Of a DNA stretch of 64,000 nt, positions 20,554 through 32,287 are shown one piece after another. Both the position numbers and the translations under genes were made by a program. Every line of letters begins with the position of its first letter. Position 1 is the stretch's first letter. The notes beneath the pieces are model-generated. The model saw nothing but the letters and a program-made list of their open reading frames with translations, was not told the origin of the DNA and made no database searches. Source of the stretch: Knufia peltigerae (taxonomy: Eukaryota > Ascomycota > Eurotiomycetes > Chaetothyriales > Trichomeriaceae); assembly GCA_030247855.1 (NCBI GenBank), contig JAPDRN010000072.1:1-64000 (forward strand), read 5' to 3'.

Positions 20554-22828
20554 TCAGCCAAAACAAATTCGGATCTGGAGCAAGTTCTGAGAATCTTTGC
20601 GACCTTTTACGTCCACGATCTGACCCCACCACACTTGCTCAGGGCCATGAGTGGCTTGAGCCGTCCAGACTTCTTCCAGTAAGGGAATCATGCCGCCAAA
20701 CATATAATATCCAGTCCGATCATGCCAGGCAGAACAGAGTTCTCTGATAGTATTGCGCGCGGAGGGATCAAACATCTCGCACCCTGCGAAGAATAAAGGA
20801 AGTAGAGCTTGCCTAGCAACGAACTGGTCGTCACGGCATGAACAGGCATGATCCAAAACAGTCCTGGCGCGATAAATCACCCAGCCTGGAGGTCTATCGC
20901 CAGGCGTCCACCGGAACACGCGGTAGATGTAGAGGAGGAGCCCGTTGCGCCATGCCTCAGAACAGTGAAGTCGATCCACATCTTGGTGCACCTTCTCTTC
21001 ATCGTCGAACGCTGTGTCAGAGGGTTTATGACTCCAGGTTTCAAGGGACTGTTCGATTTCTAAAACGAGGCTGTCATCGAAGGAAACCCAGCGCATAGAC
21101 GCGGACTTTTGCTTTTCTTCTGCCAGATGTGCCAGCTGAACCAGCGGGACCACAAGACTGCGTGGGCAGCCGCATAGTCCAAAATACGTGAAAAATCGGT
21201 CGTCCGCGCAGGCCAGAACTGATTCAAAATATTCGTAGGGAAAGATGCATGGGGTTCTGTTGACCAAGCTGATCACTGCATCCCACCTAGAAGATTAATT
21301 TTAGTTTCGACATACTTGGAGCTGTGATATCGCGGTTGAAGTCGACCCACCAGGTAAGAAGTGCAACTTGAACCGCAGTACGAGGGTTTCTCGTCCAGGC
21401 CTCTACGCCACCACTTAGCTGCACGACGTTGTAAGCGCCAGTGAGGTGCGTCGTCCAGCTACCGAGTAGCGAGTATGCTTCCTGGAGTATTCCTGAGCCA
21501 ACTTGCGATGAGAGCGGGGGAAAAGCAGCTTACATCCAGAGAGAATAAAGTAATAATCGTGTCAAGTAATGAGGCAGCGATTTGGATAATGTTATCATTG
21601 TTGAGGGCTTGGCGGAACAACTGAAGGGCAATTTGACTGTGATTTATTACCGCCTCTGAAAGCTGATGTCGTCCGCTGCTGCTGAGCGACGAATGGTCCG
21701 TGTGGTGACATGCCAAAGCAAGTACGGCGTGTAGGAGATATCCAGACTTTTGTAAGGCGTTCATGGGAGACCGAAATGGGTTCGCCGGCATGTCCGAAGT
21801 CAACGGGATAAGGCAGAACTCATTATTGTCTGGCGATAGTCAATATGCTTAGCCAGAAAGGTTCAAATGCGTGGGAAATTATTACACCTCTCGAAAATAG
21901 GTTCCAGCCACTCAAACTGCCCGGTATATAGAGGACGAGGGGGAATAGTTTGAAGGAAATGGTACAACGATGCCCGTATATCCATGGAGGCTGCGGCAAA
22001 AGGTCGATGTGAGAGCTCTGGGCTTGTGACGGTCTCAGATCCATCAAGACCATCGGCGAGCTCGTCAATCGTTGATTCGGAGTCGAACATCATGTCAGAA
22101 GGTATTCCAACTTGGCTCTGATTTTCAACATAATTGGGATCGAGATGGAACTCTTGCTCGTTGATTGGTGAGTTCGGGGACGAAGGCAGGAGGATCGTGT
22201 TGAATGACGTTGGGTCATCGAGGTCCAAAGGCGCCGCTACAATGGGAATCTCGTTGTCTGAATAGAATTCTTCTGCACCCAACTCATTGAGGTTGTCGGG
22301 CTCCGGCACACTGGTGTTTTCATTGTACATGTAAATGTCTTCCGCGCTTGGGTCTGCTCGAGCGTTCATCATATCAGATTCGTGACCAGGCATACCTATG
22401 TCCGGAAGACGAGAATTGCTAGCAGTAGATTCATCATTGTTGGACGACGGACGTTGCTGTGTCCTGTTGGCTGCTTGCGAAGAACTTCGAGGGGCGGGCG
22501 GCGCGCGAGTTTCGCCATAATCGAGGGACGATTCCACAAGATGCTCACTGATGAATTCCAACTGGCGTGGGCCCGAAGCGTCGTCATATCCCCTCCATCT
22601 AGACCTCCGTGCAATCGACCGCTTGACTGGCTTCTTTTCGAGGGAGAATCCTGGTTGCCAGGAGAGTTGTACTGTAAATCCACCGCAAGTGTTGCCAGAC
22701 TTCTCACAATTTCCACAGCGCGGACGGACACGGTCGCACTTCCACCGGCGGGCAACACAGGTATGACAATCATTCCTTACAGATCTTGGTGGACGACCTC
22801 TGCGAGGTGTCGAGGGCTGAGGTTCCAT
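20554..22828 (-). CDS. Zn2Cys6 transcription factor with fungal_trans_2-type domain and AT-hook
   Basis: Four exons, 22828-21886, 21829-21534, 21481-21351 and 21286-20554, joining to 700 residues. The first intron needs donor GTAATA, which restores FERYNNEFCLIPL. The zinc cluster at residues 21-48 has spacing C-x2-C-x6-C-x6-C-x2-C-x6-C (CHTC...CGNC...C). An AT-hook core (RRGRPPR) lies just before it. An acidic, disordered middle is followed by a helical regulatory domain with SGYLLHAVLALACHH and GAYNVVQLSGG, typical of fungal_trans_2 proteins. As the only complete regulator inside the 8.9-25.1 kb block it is the likely pathway activator. Its stop lies 34 bp from the stop of the Rid-family gene, tail to tail. 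Confidence 0.9.
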
Positions 22829-23352
22829 TGCAAGGCAGGTTAAGGAATCGAGAGATTATTAACATCGGGTGGTAATACATAGGCAAAGGGTTTAGTGTTC
22901 CTTCCTCCGTCCGAGTATCAAGAAGGATCTAGGCTCTCGTCGTTGAAGGGCCATCAGTTTGCAGATTAGATAGTCTCTATTGAGTTGTTGACAGGCCGCG
23001 TGGTCAATCACGCCCTAGGGCCTATGTGCTTGTCCGCGCACGTGACGGACGGGGTTTGCCAAGGCAATGTAATGACGGTCACGCTAGTGCCCCGGTGGCA
23101 ATCCGCTTCGCGCTACTCCGTTACCTATGATTAACTTCCTTTTTTAGTTACTACCTATAGTTAGGCGGGTTAAGGCCCCTGTAGAACTCATTATGTTGAT
23201 CCATGGAGTCACAGCACCTAGAGGTCAATGCAACGTGCCTTGCATGAGCCTACGTCTTGTTAAGACCATAGAATCAACCCATCGATTCGCCGCTAGGTCT
23301 ACGAGGATGAGCACAGCATGTCAGCGGCATACAATAGTACGTCCGACGTTGA
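22829..23352. other. Upstream region of the Zn2Cys6 gene
   Basis: 524 bp between the regulator start and the stop of the monooxygenase gene (both minus). An inverted CGG pair (CGG-N7-CCG) lies near 23092-23104; its spacing differs from those elsewhere. Nothing else is seen. Confidence 0.45.
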
Positions 23353-25133
23353 TCAAGATTCGTCCTTCTGATGGACCAAGTCGAACCCCTGCCAGCCCTC
23401 TAACTTCTCCCAACACTGTCTTTCATACATCTCAATTCCTCCGGGATGTGTCAGCATCTGACCCTTCTTGCCGGGGAGGTTCGCTTTGTTCCACCAGCTA
23501 TCAGTGAAAGGAAACAATGTAGGTCCGTTCAAATCCTCGATAACGGCATCCCAATCATCTTCCGCAGTCTTGGTAGGCTCGAACGAACTCACGCCCTCTC
23601 TCTCCAGCTTCTCAATAGCTGAGGTGACCCAGTCTGCTTGCATTTCGATCATGGTGATACCGTTTGACAAAGCGGAAGGGGCTGGGTTTTGTTCAGTTAG
23701 AGTCGATCAACAGTCACCCGAAAGGGAGCAAACAGAGAGCTTACCTTGAGGTGAATAAACCATGAAAGTATTGGGAAATCCAGAGAAGGTCATCCCCAGG
23801 TATGTGCGGATTCGATCTTGCCAAATCTCTTTAATATCCTGACCTTCTCGACTTCGAAGACCCATTTTGAACAATCTAGCCCAGAAGGTGCGGGTTAAGG
23901 AAACCGAACTAACCTGGATCACACAAAAGAAGATGGAGAGAGCACTTACGAGCCAGAGAATGAGTCGAACCCGGTAGCCAGGATGACGACATCAAAGTCC
24001 TTCTGCCTGTCTGTCATAATGCCGGTCTCATTGAAGGTCTGGATAGGTGTTTCGACAAGGCTGGCGATCTCGACATTGTCGCGGTCTAGCATTTCATAAT
24101 AATCTTGCTCCAAAGGACACCTCTTGGTCCCGAAATAGTAAGGCGGACTTTTGGGAACCATGAGCTCTCTTTTCCTGGCATCCCGCAGCCGTGGAGATGT
24201 CTTTTTCTGCCAGAAATCGTACACGAGCCTATTCGAGTCTTTGCTGACCATAATGTCTCGGTAGTTGAACATGGTATAGTTGAAGGCCCCTCGTCGCCAG
24301 AGCTCTTCGAGGAATCCCTCCCTATCCTCATCGGAGACATCGACAGCGTCAAACGGTGACTGACGTCCCGGGAACCCAGTGGCGCTCTTCCTGCCGTCAC
24401 GGAACAGCGCCTCGAAGTACGTCTTCCATCCGGTCTGTTCATGGTCGCCAAGAGTTCGTTGACACATGGGAAGACATATACTCGGCCTTCGCATGAAAAC
24501 AGTCATATGCTGGGCTTGTTTGGCCACTTCCTGCACCACTTGAACCGCAGTTGCGCCAGCACCGATTACTGCAACCCTCTTTCCGTTGAGGTGGACTTGC
24601 TCAGGATAGTCGGAAGTATGATAGAGTGCACCCTTGTAATTCTCGATGCCGGGGAAATTTGGTGTGAAAGCCTGGTGGAGGAGTCCGGTACAAAGTATTA
24701 GATACTTCGACTTGAAAATGTGCCCCTGTCGCGTTTTGGTCGTCCAACCCCTTCCGTTCCATTGCACATCATTAACGTGAGCGTTGAAAGTGACATCCTT
24801 GCGTAAGTCCAACACGGTGTCAACGTGGGCAAAATAACGTCGCAACTCAGCAGACCCGGGAAACTTCTCACTCCATTGCCAGTCTCGATAGACCTCGGGG
24901 ATACTCAATTGGTAGAATGGCCATTCCGAGTCGACGCGTGCTCCAGGATATCTGTTCCAGTGCCAGACTCCACCGAAGTCGTCTCCCGACTCGAGAACTC
25001 TGCAACTCAGTCCAAGCTTGCGTAGACGATGTAGCGTAGTAATGCCACTGAACCCAGCTCCAACAATGATGGTATCGTAGACAGTCGGAGAGGTGCTGTT
25101 GGTGATCGGGTGGCCGGTGATTCCATTCTCCAT
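23353..25133 (-). CDS. FAD-dependent Baeyer-Villiger-type monooxygenase
   Basis: Three exons, 25133-23950, 23875-23745 and 23681-23353, giving 547 residues, the usual length of the family. It shows the FAD-binding fold TIIVGAGFSGI, the segment GGVWHWNRYPGARVDSE typical of BVMOs, and a second Rossmann motif VAVIGAGATAVQV for NADPH. The BVMO fingerprint F-x-G-x3-H-x3-W-P is present in altered form as YKGALYHTSDYP (Tyr for both Phe and Trp). DFDVVILATGFDSFSGS precedes the first intron. Such enzymes insert oxygen next to a ketone or oxidise N or S atoms. Together with the neighbouring amidase and amine oxidase this suggests a catabolic or tailoring step. Substrate unknown. Confidence 0.92.
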
Positions 25134-25679
25134 GCTGAAGACGACGTTTGCGGAACTGTTGGAACCAGAAATTATAAGATGTTACCAGAAACGTAGATTC
25201 CGGGCAAGATGAAAGAATTCACAATCGCCTGTCAAGATTATCTCATTTGGTGGGAGACTTATACTCAGAGACAGACGTGTCCCGACCGACACGAAGTCTC
25301 TAACCGGAACTGTGGTAACAAGTTTCTCAATGAGCTCTCTAACTTCCCAAAATCCTCAAGACTCCACAGTCGGGCAAAAGTGTGGTAATGATGCCAAAGG
25401 CATGATCATGACCAAAAAGGGCAATCGACCCTAAATGGAAATCCTCTTAGGAAGGTGCTCTTGCTCGCTTCGTGGAGATCGTCTTGACGAATAAAGCCAG
25501 GTTCGCTAGAAAATCCCCTCCCATCTGAATAGGACTGGTGCAAAGAGTGCAAAATTCTTTCGGGGCATAGAGTCTCATTGAGGTCTTTATCCAGGCTTTG
25601 CTGATTCTGGTCTTGCCAAGTAAAAGACCCAATTTTGGTACACAAGGTGCATCCCTTCCCAGACTTATTTGCTCTCAAT
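25134..25679. other. Upstream region of the monooxygenase gene
   Basis: 546 bp between the monooxygenase start and the GDPase stop, both minus strand. A minus-strand open frame at 25678-25406 has no recognisable motif. I see nothing else. Confidence 0.5.
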
Positions 25680-27242
25680 TCACCATGTTGTCTTCTCTAA
25701 GAGCGCCAGACTTGCTCCTAGGGACCACCCAACCTCATAGCTATTGATCTTGTTTACAATCCGAAGTTGACGGCTCTTTGTCACCTCGAAGCCATCGTGA
25801 AGCAACGCTTCCATATATTGCAAGTCCAGACACCATTCCGGCATCTCCAGTAGAACTTCCACCACACCACCAACATTCCCAAATAGAGCCGGCCACGCGC
25901 TCTCACCAGCACAGACCTTCAAGACGAGCTCATGCAGGTCAAACAAAGTGAATGATTCCTGGATCCCAAGAGGGTGGGTACGATCGTAGAAATATGAGAG
26001 GACGTAGACGTCACCGGAGACCACCTCCTCAATCAAAGGCTGATGTACACCGTTGATCGAGCAAGGTGACGTCGGACATGTTGTGTCATCTTTGTTGAGG
26101 ATCTCCTTGATCAACTCTCGACACTCTGTCGCGGTAGTTTTGTTGTCAGAGTCGTTGGCAGGTCCTTCCATCACAACCTCGTGTTTGCCGGAGAGGATGT
26201 GGTCATCAAGGGCGACTTTGATGCAGCTCCCCACTGGAAGACAGGGGTTAAGAACCGGCTGCGAGAGACCATGATGTGGCGAAGCTCGATCAACAACCGA
26301 TTGGTGTAATGTCTTCCGCGCCGCCATCAACCCGTAACCCAAATGGGAATACTGATACAACTGTATCTCTTTGCCTCTGAAATCCAATCTGTGGACAAAT
26401 CTGTCTTCTGTGAGGTCAGTTTGTAAAGCCTTTCCCTTTTCCAATTCCTGCCCAGGTAGTTGCTGAAATACCACTTGTAATGAGCCACCGCCCAAGTCAA
26501 GTAATGCCGCTGTATGCATACCGCCATCGCGACCGGGTTCCAGATTCCCGAGGAGATAATTGGCAGTGAGCCAGGCAAACACTGCCTCATCCTCTCCATC
26601 CATGACTTCGACGCCTCCACTTTCGCGCGACACAACCGGAAATGGAAATCGCGCCTCAAGTCGTGCTCGGACAGCCTCCAGTATTTCCGACGCTGCTCGA
26701 AAACCCAGCAGTCGAAGGCCTGCCGTTGCCTTTACGGCAACAGGTGTACGTGAATGGAACTCTCGAGCCACAGCCGATTGTGCAAACTTCATAAGGTCGT
26801 CGAGACTGGCCGCGGCCTCTTCCGGGTCGTCGTAAGAGCTCAGTCCTGATCCTCCCAGCCTTGCCTCCGTCATTTGGAAGTGTTCCTCTTCCAATTCGGG
26901 TGTTCCGCCGCAGTTGTTGAATCTGTAGACGTGAATTCGGCTTCCAGTACTTCCCGCATCGATCATGATTATATATTGAACAAGTGGCTTCCTCAGGTCG
27001 TGCGGTACTGTGCATTTTGTTGTGGGTGGCGTGCTTTCGACCGTAGAAAAATGAGCAGCGGTACCGCTAATTTCAGTCAGGACTGAATCTTTATCAAGGA
27101 TCTCTGGCTGAATATGATCGGGCCGGACATCTACGACGGGAACCTGGTAGAGGAAAAGGACAACGGCCACGATGCAGAATACCTTGATGAACAGTGTTCG
27201 CAGACTCGACATCCTCGAGGCACTTCGAATTGGTCCAATCAT
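25680..27242 (-). CDS. Golgi guanosine diphosphatase, GDA1/CD39 family
   Basis: A single exon of 520 residues. It is a type II membrane protein: short N-terminus, one hydrophobic anchor at about 18-35 (LFIKVFCIVAVVLFLY), then a lumenal catalytic domain. The apyrase conserved regions appear in order: IMIDAGSTGSRIHVYRF, VAVKATAGLRLLG, VMDGEDEAVFAWLTANYLLG, AALLDLGGGSLQVVF, and the final Gly/Ser turn YEVGWSLGA. These bind nucleotide phosphates and the metal. In yeast Gda1 hydrolyses GDP from mannosylation to GMP, driving GDP-mannose import. It is a housekeeping glycosylation enzyme and may mark the edge of the catabolic block. It could be a second, divergent GDPase rather than the main one. Confidence 0.93.
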   Translation of the reverse strand: MIGPIRSASRMSSLRTLFIKVFCIVAVVLFLYQVPVVDVRPDHIQPEILDKDSVLTEISGTAAHFSTVESTPPTTKCTVPHDLRKPLVQYIIMIDAGSTGSRIHVYRFNNCGGTPELEEEHFQMTEARLGGSGLSSYDDPEEAAASLDDLMKFAQSAVAREFHSRTPVAVKATAGLRLLGFRAASEILEAVRARLEARFPFPVVSRESGGVEVMDGEDEAVFAWLTANYLLGNLEPGRDGGMHTAALLDLGGGSLQVVFQQLPGQELEKGKALQTDLTEDRFVHRLDFRGKEIQLYQYSHLGYGLMAARKTLHQSVVDRASPHHGLSQPVLNPCLPVGSCIKVALDDHILSGKHEVVMEGPANDSDNKTTATECRELIKEILNKDDTTCPTSPCSINGVHQPLIEEVVSGDVYVLSYFYDRTHPLGIQESFTLFDLHELVLKVCAGESAWPALFGNVGGVVEVLLEMPEWCLDLQYMEALLHDGFEVTKSRQLRIVNKINSYEVGWSLGASLALLEKTTW

Positions 27243-27901
27243 CGAGAGGTCGTATGGTTTGAAAACATTTAGTACTGGTGCAGACTATCGCGCTTCAATG
27301 ACTGGTTACAACCTGGTTCAGTTGGAATAAATGAGACTGAAGTGATTGCGTTGAAGTCCATGATAGACACCTGTGTCTCCAGCCTCCCGATGCCCTTCAC
27401 ATGTATCCTCAGGAGTTTACATCGGCGCCTCCTCACATGCGCATCCGAACTGTGGAGCTGGCCCCGGAAAGGTGAACAGGCGCAACCACGGTCAACACAC
27501 TGGTCCAATTTTGCCATCCTGAACCTATGCAACAAAGATACATTTGCGAGGAGGACCCAGAAATGAATTTGCTCCTAGACTCAGGAGGAACAAACCTCGA
27601 CGACCATGTCCTTCGAAGCTTAGCCCTGAAGCCATACCGTATTTAGAACCTTGCCACTTTAGGCAATTACCGCTTAGGGAAGCTAAAGAGCAAGGTTCAC
27701 GCCGACCTGGCACGCACGGACGGATTGATTGTTCGAGGGTGATCGGACCCTTGACCTTGATTGATGCGGCTCGCCATGGACAGGTATTTCAAAGCGGTCT
27801 CCAGCCCCAGATTTCTCATGTGGATGCTGTGTCTAAGAGAATTCACCTTTCCAAAGGGCGGTGGACGTTGACTCCGATATCATCATACCACCTGGCGTAG
27901 A
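27243..27901. promoter_or_regulatory. Shared divergent upstream region of the GDPase and APC permease
   Basis: 659 bp between divergent start codons. No element stands out by eye. Confidence 0.4.
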
Positions 27902-29861
27902 ATGGACGTTGAAAGCAAAATGGGCGTGGATAGCAATGCTGATGATCGCGAGCTCGAAGCTCAGGGGTATCAGCGTGCGATGCCTCGAAGATACTCTTTG
28001 TTGTCACTTCTATCACTTTCCTTCGCCCTCACTGCCAGCTGGAATGGTTTTGGAAGCGCTATTGGTACGGGCCTTGGGGAATTTGGATCTGCTGGGATCC
28101 TGTGGACGCTACCCATTGCGGCGGCCATGAGCTGGATCGTGTCGCTGGGAATGGCAGAGCTGTCGTCTGCTTACCCCAACTCGGGAGCGCAGTACTACTG
28201 GTCTTTTCGAGTTGCGACATCAGCATGGGCTCCTTTTGCGTCTTATGTGTAAAGTTCCCCCTCGCACATGATGCTTCGATAGCTGTTCACCGCTCACACC
28301 TTTCGCTTTAGCTCCGCTTGCGTCAGCACGGCTGGCTGGTGGCTTGGGAACGCCAGTGTCGCCAATTTCATTGCGGCAATGATATTGGCGATGGTGAAGA
28401 TATCCATCCCAGACTATGTCATTCAACCGTGGCATCAGTGGCTGCTTTACGCTGTCATACTCTGGCTCGCAGTGGCGATCAATGTCTTCGGCAGCCGCTT
28501 TGTCCCGTTGTTCTCCAAATTTATACGTGAGTTTGCTGTTCGCTTTGGGTATCCGGCGTTGCGGCTAGGATTTTGACCGTGGCAGGAGTGCAGTGTACTT
28601 TTCGCTCACCTCTCTTACCGCCACCATCATCACCATCTTGGTCTGCGCGGCCCCCAATTTCCAAAAGGCTTCCTGGGTATTTGGAGATATCACCCATGCT
28701 TCAGGATGGGATAACAAAGGGCTCCTGTTCCTACTGTGTCTCTTGAACAACGCATATGGGTTCATGGGCACTGATGCCGGTGCACACCTGTCAGAGGAGA
28801 TCCCAAACCCCATGGTCAATGTCCCCAAGGTTATAGTTATGCCGGTGCTGATCGGGTTGATTACGAGTAAGTTTTCCCACCTTGTCTGACGCCGCGAGTC
28901 ATAGAGTGCTGACAGCATACTACGTAGCATGGCCGTTTGCTCTCGCATGTTTGTTTGTTATTGTGGATGTCAACCGAGTTATCGCTCCGCCGAGTGGCCT
29001 CCCATTGATAGAGATATACTATCAAGCAACCGGGAGTAAATCTGCAACGATCGCGCTCCTGGCAGCCTTCGCCTTCTGCATGTTTGGCTGTGCCACTGCC
29101 AACGTGGCTGGATCGAGTCGTCAGATCTGGGCGGCCTCTAGAGATAACACGTTCCCGGGCTCTCTTTGGTGGTCTCAGGTATCTCCTCGCTTCCAAATGC
29201 CTCTGAATGCGGCGGTTCTCTCGGGATTCGTACCAACGGTAGGTTCGACCAAGATTTGGAATGACTGACCATGTTTCGACGCTGACGGATTCTGTGCCCC
29301 TTCCAGATCTATGGTCTGATTTTCCTCGGATCGTCTACCACCTTTGCATCCATGGTTGGCGCCAATATTGTCTTCATGATGACTTCCTATGTGATCCCAC
29401 AAGGAATACTCGCATGGAGGGGCCGAGCAGTCCTCCCGGAAAGACATCTCAATTTGGGGAAATGGGGAGTGGTCGTCAACGTAGTGGCGTGTTCGTGGTG
29501 TGTATTCCTGGACATAATAGCTTGCATTCCTATTACGAGACCGGTCACAGTCACGAACATGAACTGGGTGAGGTAAGTGAAGCCATACTCGCGGACTCTT
29601 GATCCCCGGAAGTTGAACTACCGCGTTACTGATGAACTGCCCAGCGTCGTGATCGTTGGCATCACAGCATATATTCTCATTACTTGGTATTTGTGGCAAC
29701 GTCATGTGTATACGGGTCCTAAAGCCAATTTCCAGCTCCAGAACACCATTCATCATGAAATCTTACATCATGAAAGCCAAGGGGGGCCGGCGACCATTGT
29801 TGGTGTTGAGCTGGACAAATCGAGCCTGGAATATGGCCAGAAATCTGTCAAGGGGGATTGA
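27902..29861 (+). CDS. Amino acid/choline permease, APC superfamily
   Basis: Six exons: 27902-28248, 28312-28526, 28594-28866, 28928-29238, 29307-29572 and 29645-29861. They join in frame to 542 residues. The protein has the fungal GABA/choline permease layout: a polar N-terminus, then LLSLLSLSFALTASWNGFG, GMAELSSAYPNSGAQYYW, NAYGFMGTDAGAHLSEEIPN and GSSRQIWAASRDNTFPG, with about 12 membrane segments. The LSEEIPNP block is a strong marker of this group (amino acid/choline transporters such as Hnm1 and Uga4 relatives). The acceptor of exon 4 could also lie 12 bases upstream, adding four residues. It is a plasma membrane importer of a nitrogenous solute; the substrate cannot be told from sequence. 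Confidence 0.9.
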
Positions 29862-30571
29862 GCATACTCGGGTCTTTCTGTCATGGCGTGCCATGCCTTC
29901 TCTGGATAAGTGTTCCTGCTGATCTCACGCGGACAGTAGGCTTCACCTTGATCCCCCTCCGAGACAGTGAATAATCTCTATATACACATATCAAGCAGCC
30001 TGTCCGATCATCTTGCATGCGAGACACCTTCCCTTCTACCTTCAAGCTCGACCGCTTCATTGCACACTTCATCGCTCGCACTGCGCTCACAGCAGCGCGC
30101 ACATTCTTGCAGAACTTGATTAATTGTGTGTCTGCCTATCTACTCGTTGCTCCTGACACTGCAGGAAAAGCAGATGCACTCACACCTCTCGCGTACTCAT
30201 CAGCCAATCATAGCACCCTTGGCAGGACCCCCCTGGGAGGAGAAAGACAAGTAAAGATAAGCGTGATCCAATCGTGCTTGGTTAACGCGACCGAAATTCA
30301 ATGCATGCCTCATGAGAAGATCTGGGCCCACAATTGCGTGCTCGCCAGCCTTGTCAAAACCCGAGAGCACGGCATCAGCCGTGGATCCTTTACGTGGGAT
30401 ACTCCGTATACAGATAGCTATATATTGAAACATGGCACATTTGCTTGACGCGGAACACGAGCCGTCATAATTCCAGCAAGTTCGTGAGAAGAAGAATACT
30501 CTACAACCTGTTCAAAGTACGGTGAAACCCCTTGGCCATCAATCTGTTCACACATCGTCCACGCCTGCGAG
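29862..30571. other. Intergenic between two permease genes
   Basis: 710 bp, same-strand neighbours. A TATATA stretch at about 30419 precedes the Dal5-like start by 150 bases. Nothing else is seen. Confidence 0.45.
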
Positions 30572-32287
30572 ATGGCGAAAGAAGACCTGGAGCCTGTCGC
30601 TGCCTCCTCACCCGAACCAGCACCGGCGGAGAAACAACGCAGGAGAAGCAACGCCGATGCAGCTCTTGAGCTCCTAAACAATACGGGCGGTCTTCAACAA
30701 CCCATCGATCCAGCTCGACAACGTCGACTCCTGAGAAAGATCGATCTACATATCATGCCACTCATCTGTCTGGTATACTTCCTCCAATACATCGACAAGA
30801 CGTCGCTGTCGTACGCTAGCGTGACTGGCCTTCGAGAATCGGCTCATCTCCATGGGAATCAGTTCAACTGGGTCGCGTCAATCTTCTTCTTTGGCCAATT
30901 AGCGTTCGAGTTTCCCACGATCAGGTTGTTGCAGGTATTCCCACTCGCGAAATACGTCAGCGTCAACGTTGTCATCTGGGGTGGTGTCCTAGCTGCGTTG
31001 GCCGGGTGTAAAAGCTACGCAGGTCTGTTGGCATGCCGATTCTTCCTCGGTGCAGCTGAGGCCGCCGTCGTGCCTGCTTGGGTTGTACGTTTCTCATCTC
31101 CCTTGGCAATTGGCTTGCAGAACGTTCTAGGTTGAGCACAACTCACTGACTCTACCTTCTCCTCGGCCGCAGGTCTTTACGAGCCAATGGTACCGGAAAG
31201 AAGAACAAGCGTTCCGTGTCGGTATCTGGTTCAGCATGTGTGGCTTCGCCCAGATGTTCGGAGGGTACTTTGCGTACGGCGTCGCCCGACACGTCGGAGG
31301 AGATGTCCACGCCGCGCTGCGAGGATGGCAAATCATCTTTTTGATCCTCGGTCTCCTGACCGCCGTGGTCGGCGTGGCCTTCTGGTTCGTTCTGCCGGAT
31401 TCGCCTGCCGTGGCTGGGTTCTTGTCCGGGCAGGAGAAACTCGAACACGTCGAACGGATCCGCGGCAACGAGCAAGGCATCGGATCGCAGACGTTCAAAT
31501 GGGACCAGTTCCGCGAAGCACTGACGGATATCAATACGTGGCTGTACGCGTTTTGGGTCTTTGCCGCCAACATCCCCAACTCGATCGCCACGAGTTTCGG
31601 CAACATCCTCGTCACGGGCATGGGGTACAGTAAACTCAACTCTCTGTTGTTGGTGACCCCCCTGGGGGCGTACGAGGTTGTTGTGCTCCTCGGCGTGACA
31701 TACATCGCCATGAAGACCGACCAGCGGTTGTGGTGTTGCATCCTGACACACATCCCGTCCATCGTCGGTGCGATCTTGATGGCTTCCACGGAAAAGGCAT
31801 CTGCCCTAGTCGGGTACTATCTCAGCGGTGGCATCCCGATAGGCTGGACTACGATTCTGGGGCTTCAAGCCACCAACGTTGCTGGGTCCACGAAGAAGAT
31901 CACCGTGACGTGTATAGGTAAGCACTCGCACCGCCTGTTACTCGTATCCTCGCAGATGTGTGCGAGTGATCACATTGCTGCACAATATGACTGACCAGGT
32001 ATTCCTTGAAACCAGGCACGATAGCATACACAGTCGGAAACATCATCTCCCCACAGACGTTCCAAGCCCGCGATGCTCCACGATACTTGCCCGCCAAAAT
32101 ATCAATTGTCATCCTCTATTTCCTGATCACGGTCGATCTGTGCCTTATTCGGTACGTGTACGTTTTTCGCAACAAGAAGAGGGACGCGGCCAAGTCGGAA
32201 CGAGGCGAGGACTATGTGTTGGAGGAGAACCATGAGTTTCAGGATCTGACGGATATCCAGAATCAAGAGTTTAGGTATTCGTTGTGA
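30572..32287 (+). CDS. Dal5-like MFS transporter (allantoate permease / anion:cation symporter family)
   Basis: Three exons, 30572-31084, 31173-31917 and 32016-32287, giving 509 residues. The signature start of this family is present: RRLLRKIDLHIMPLICLVYF followed by LQYIDKTSLSYA. VGIWFSMCGFAQMFGGYFAYG and a long loop with LPDSPAVAGFLSGQEK come next. The C-terminal half has ILGLQATNVAGSTKKITV and NIISPQTFQARDAPRY, standard for the group. Members carry organic acids and nitrogen compounds such as allantoate, ureidosuccinate, nicotinate and vitamins. With the APC permease just upstream it forms a pair of uptake genes beside the catabolic block. Substrate unknown. Confidence 0.92.

Noticed and set aside
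8962..25133. Secondary metabolite biosynthetic cluster
   Set aside because: There is no polyketide synthase, peptide synthetase, terpene cyclase or prenyltransferase. The gene set fits catabolism better.
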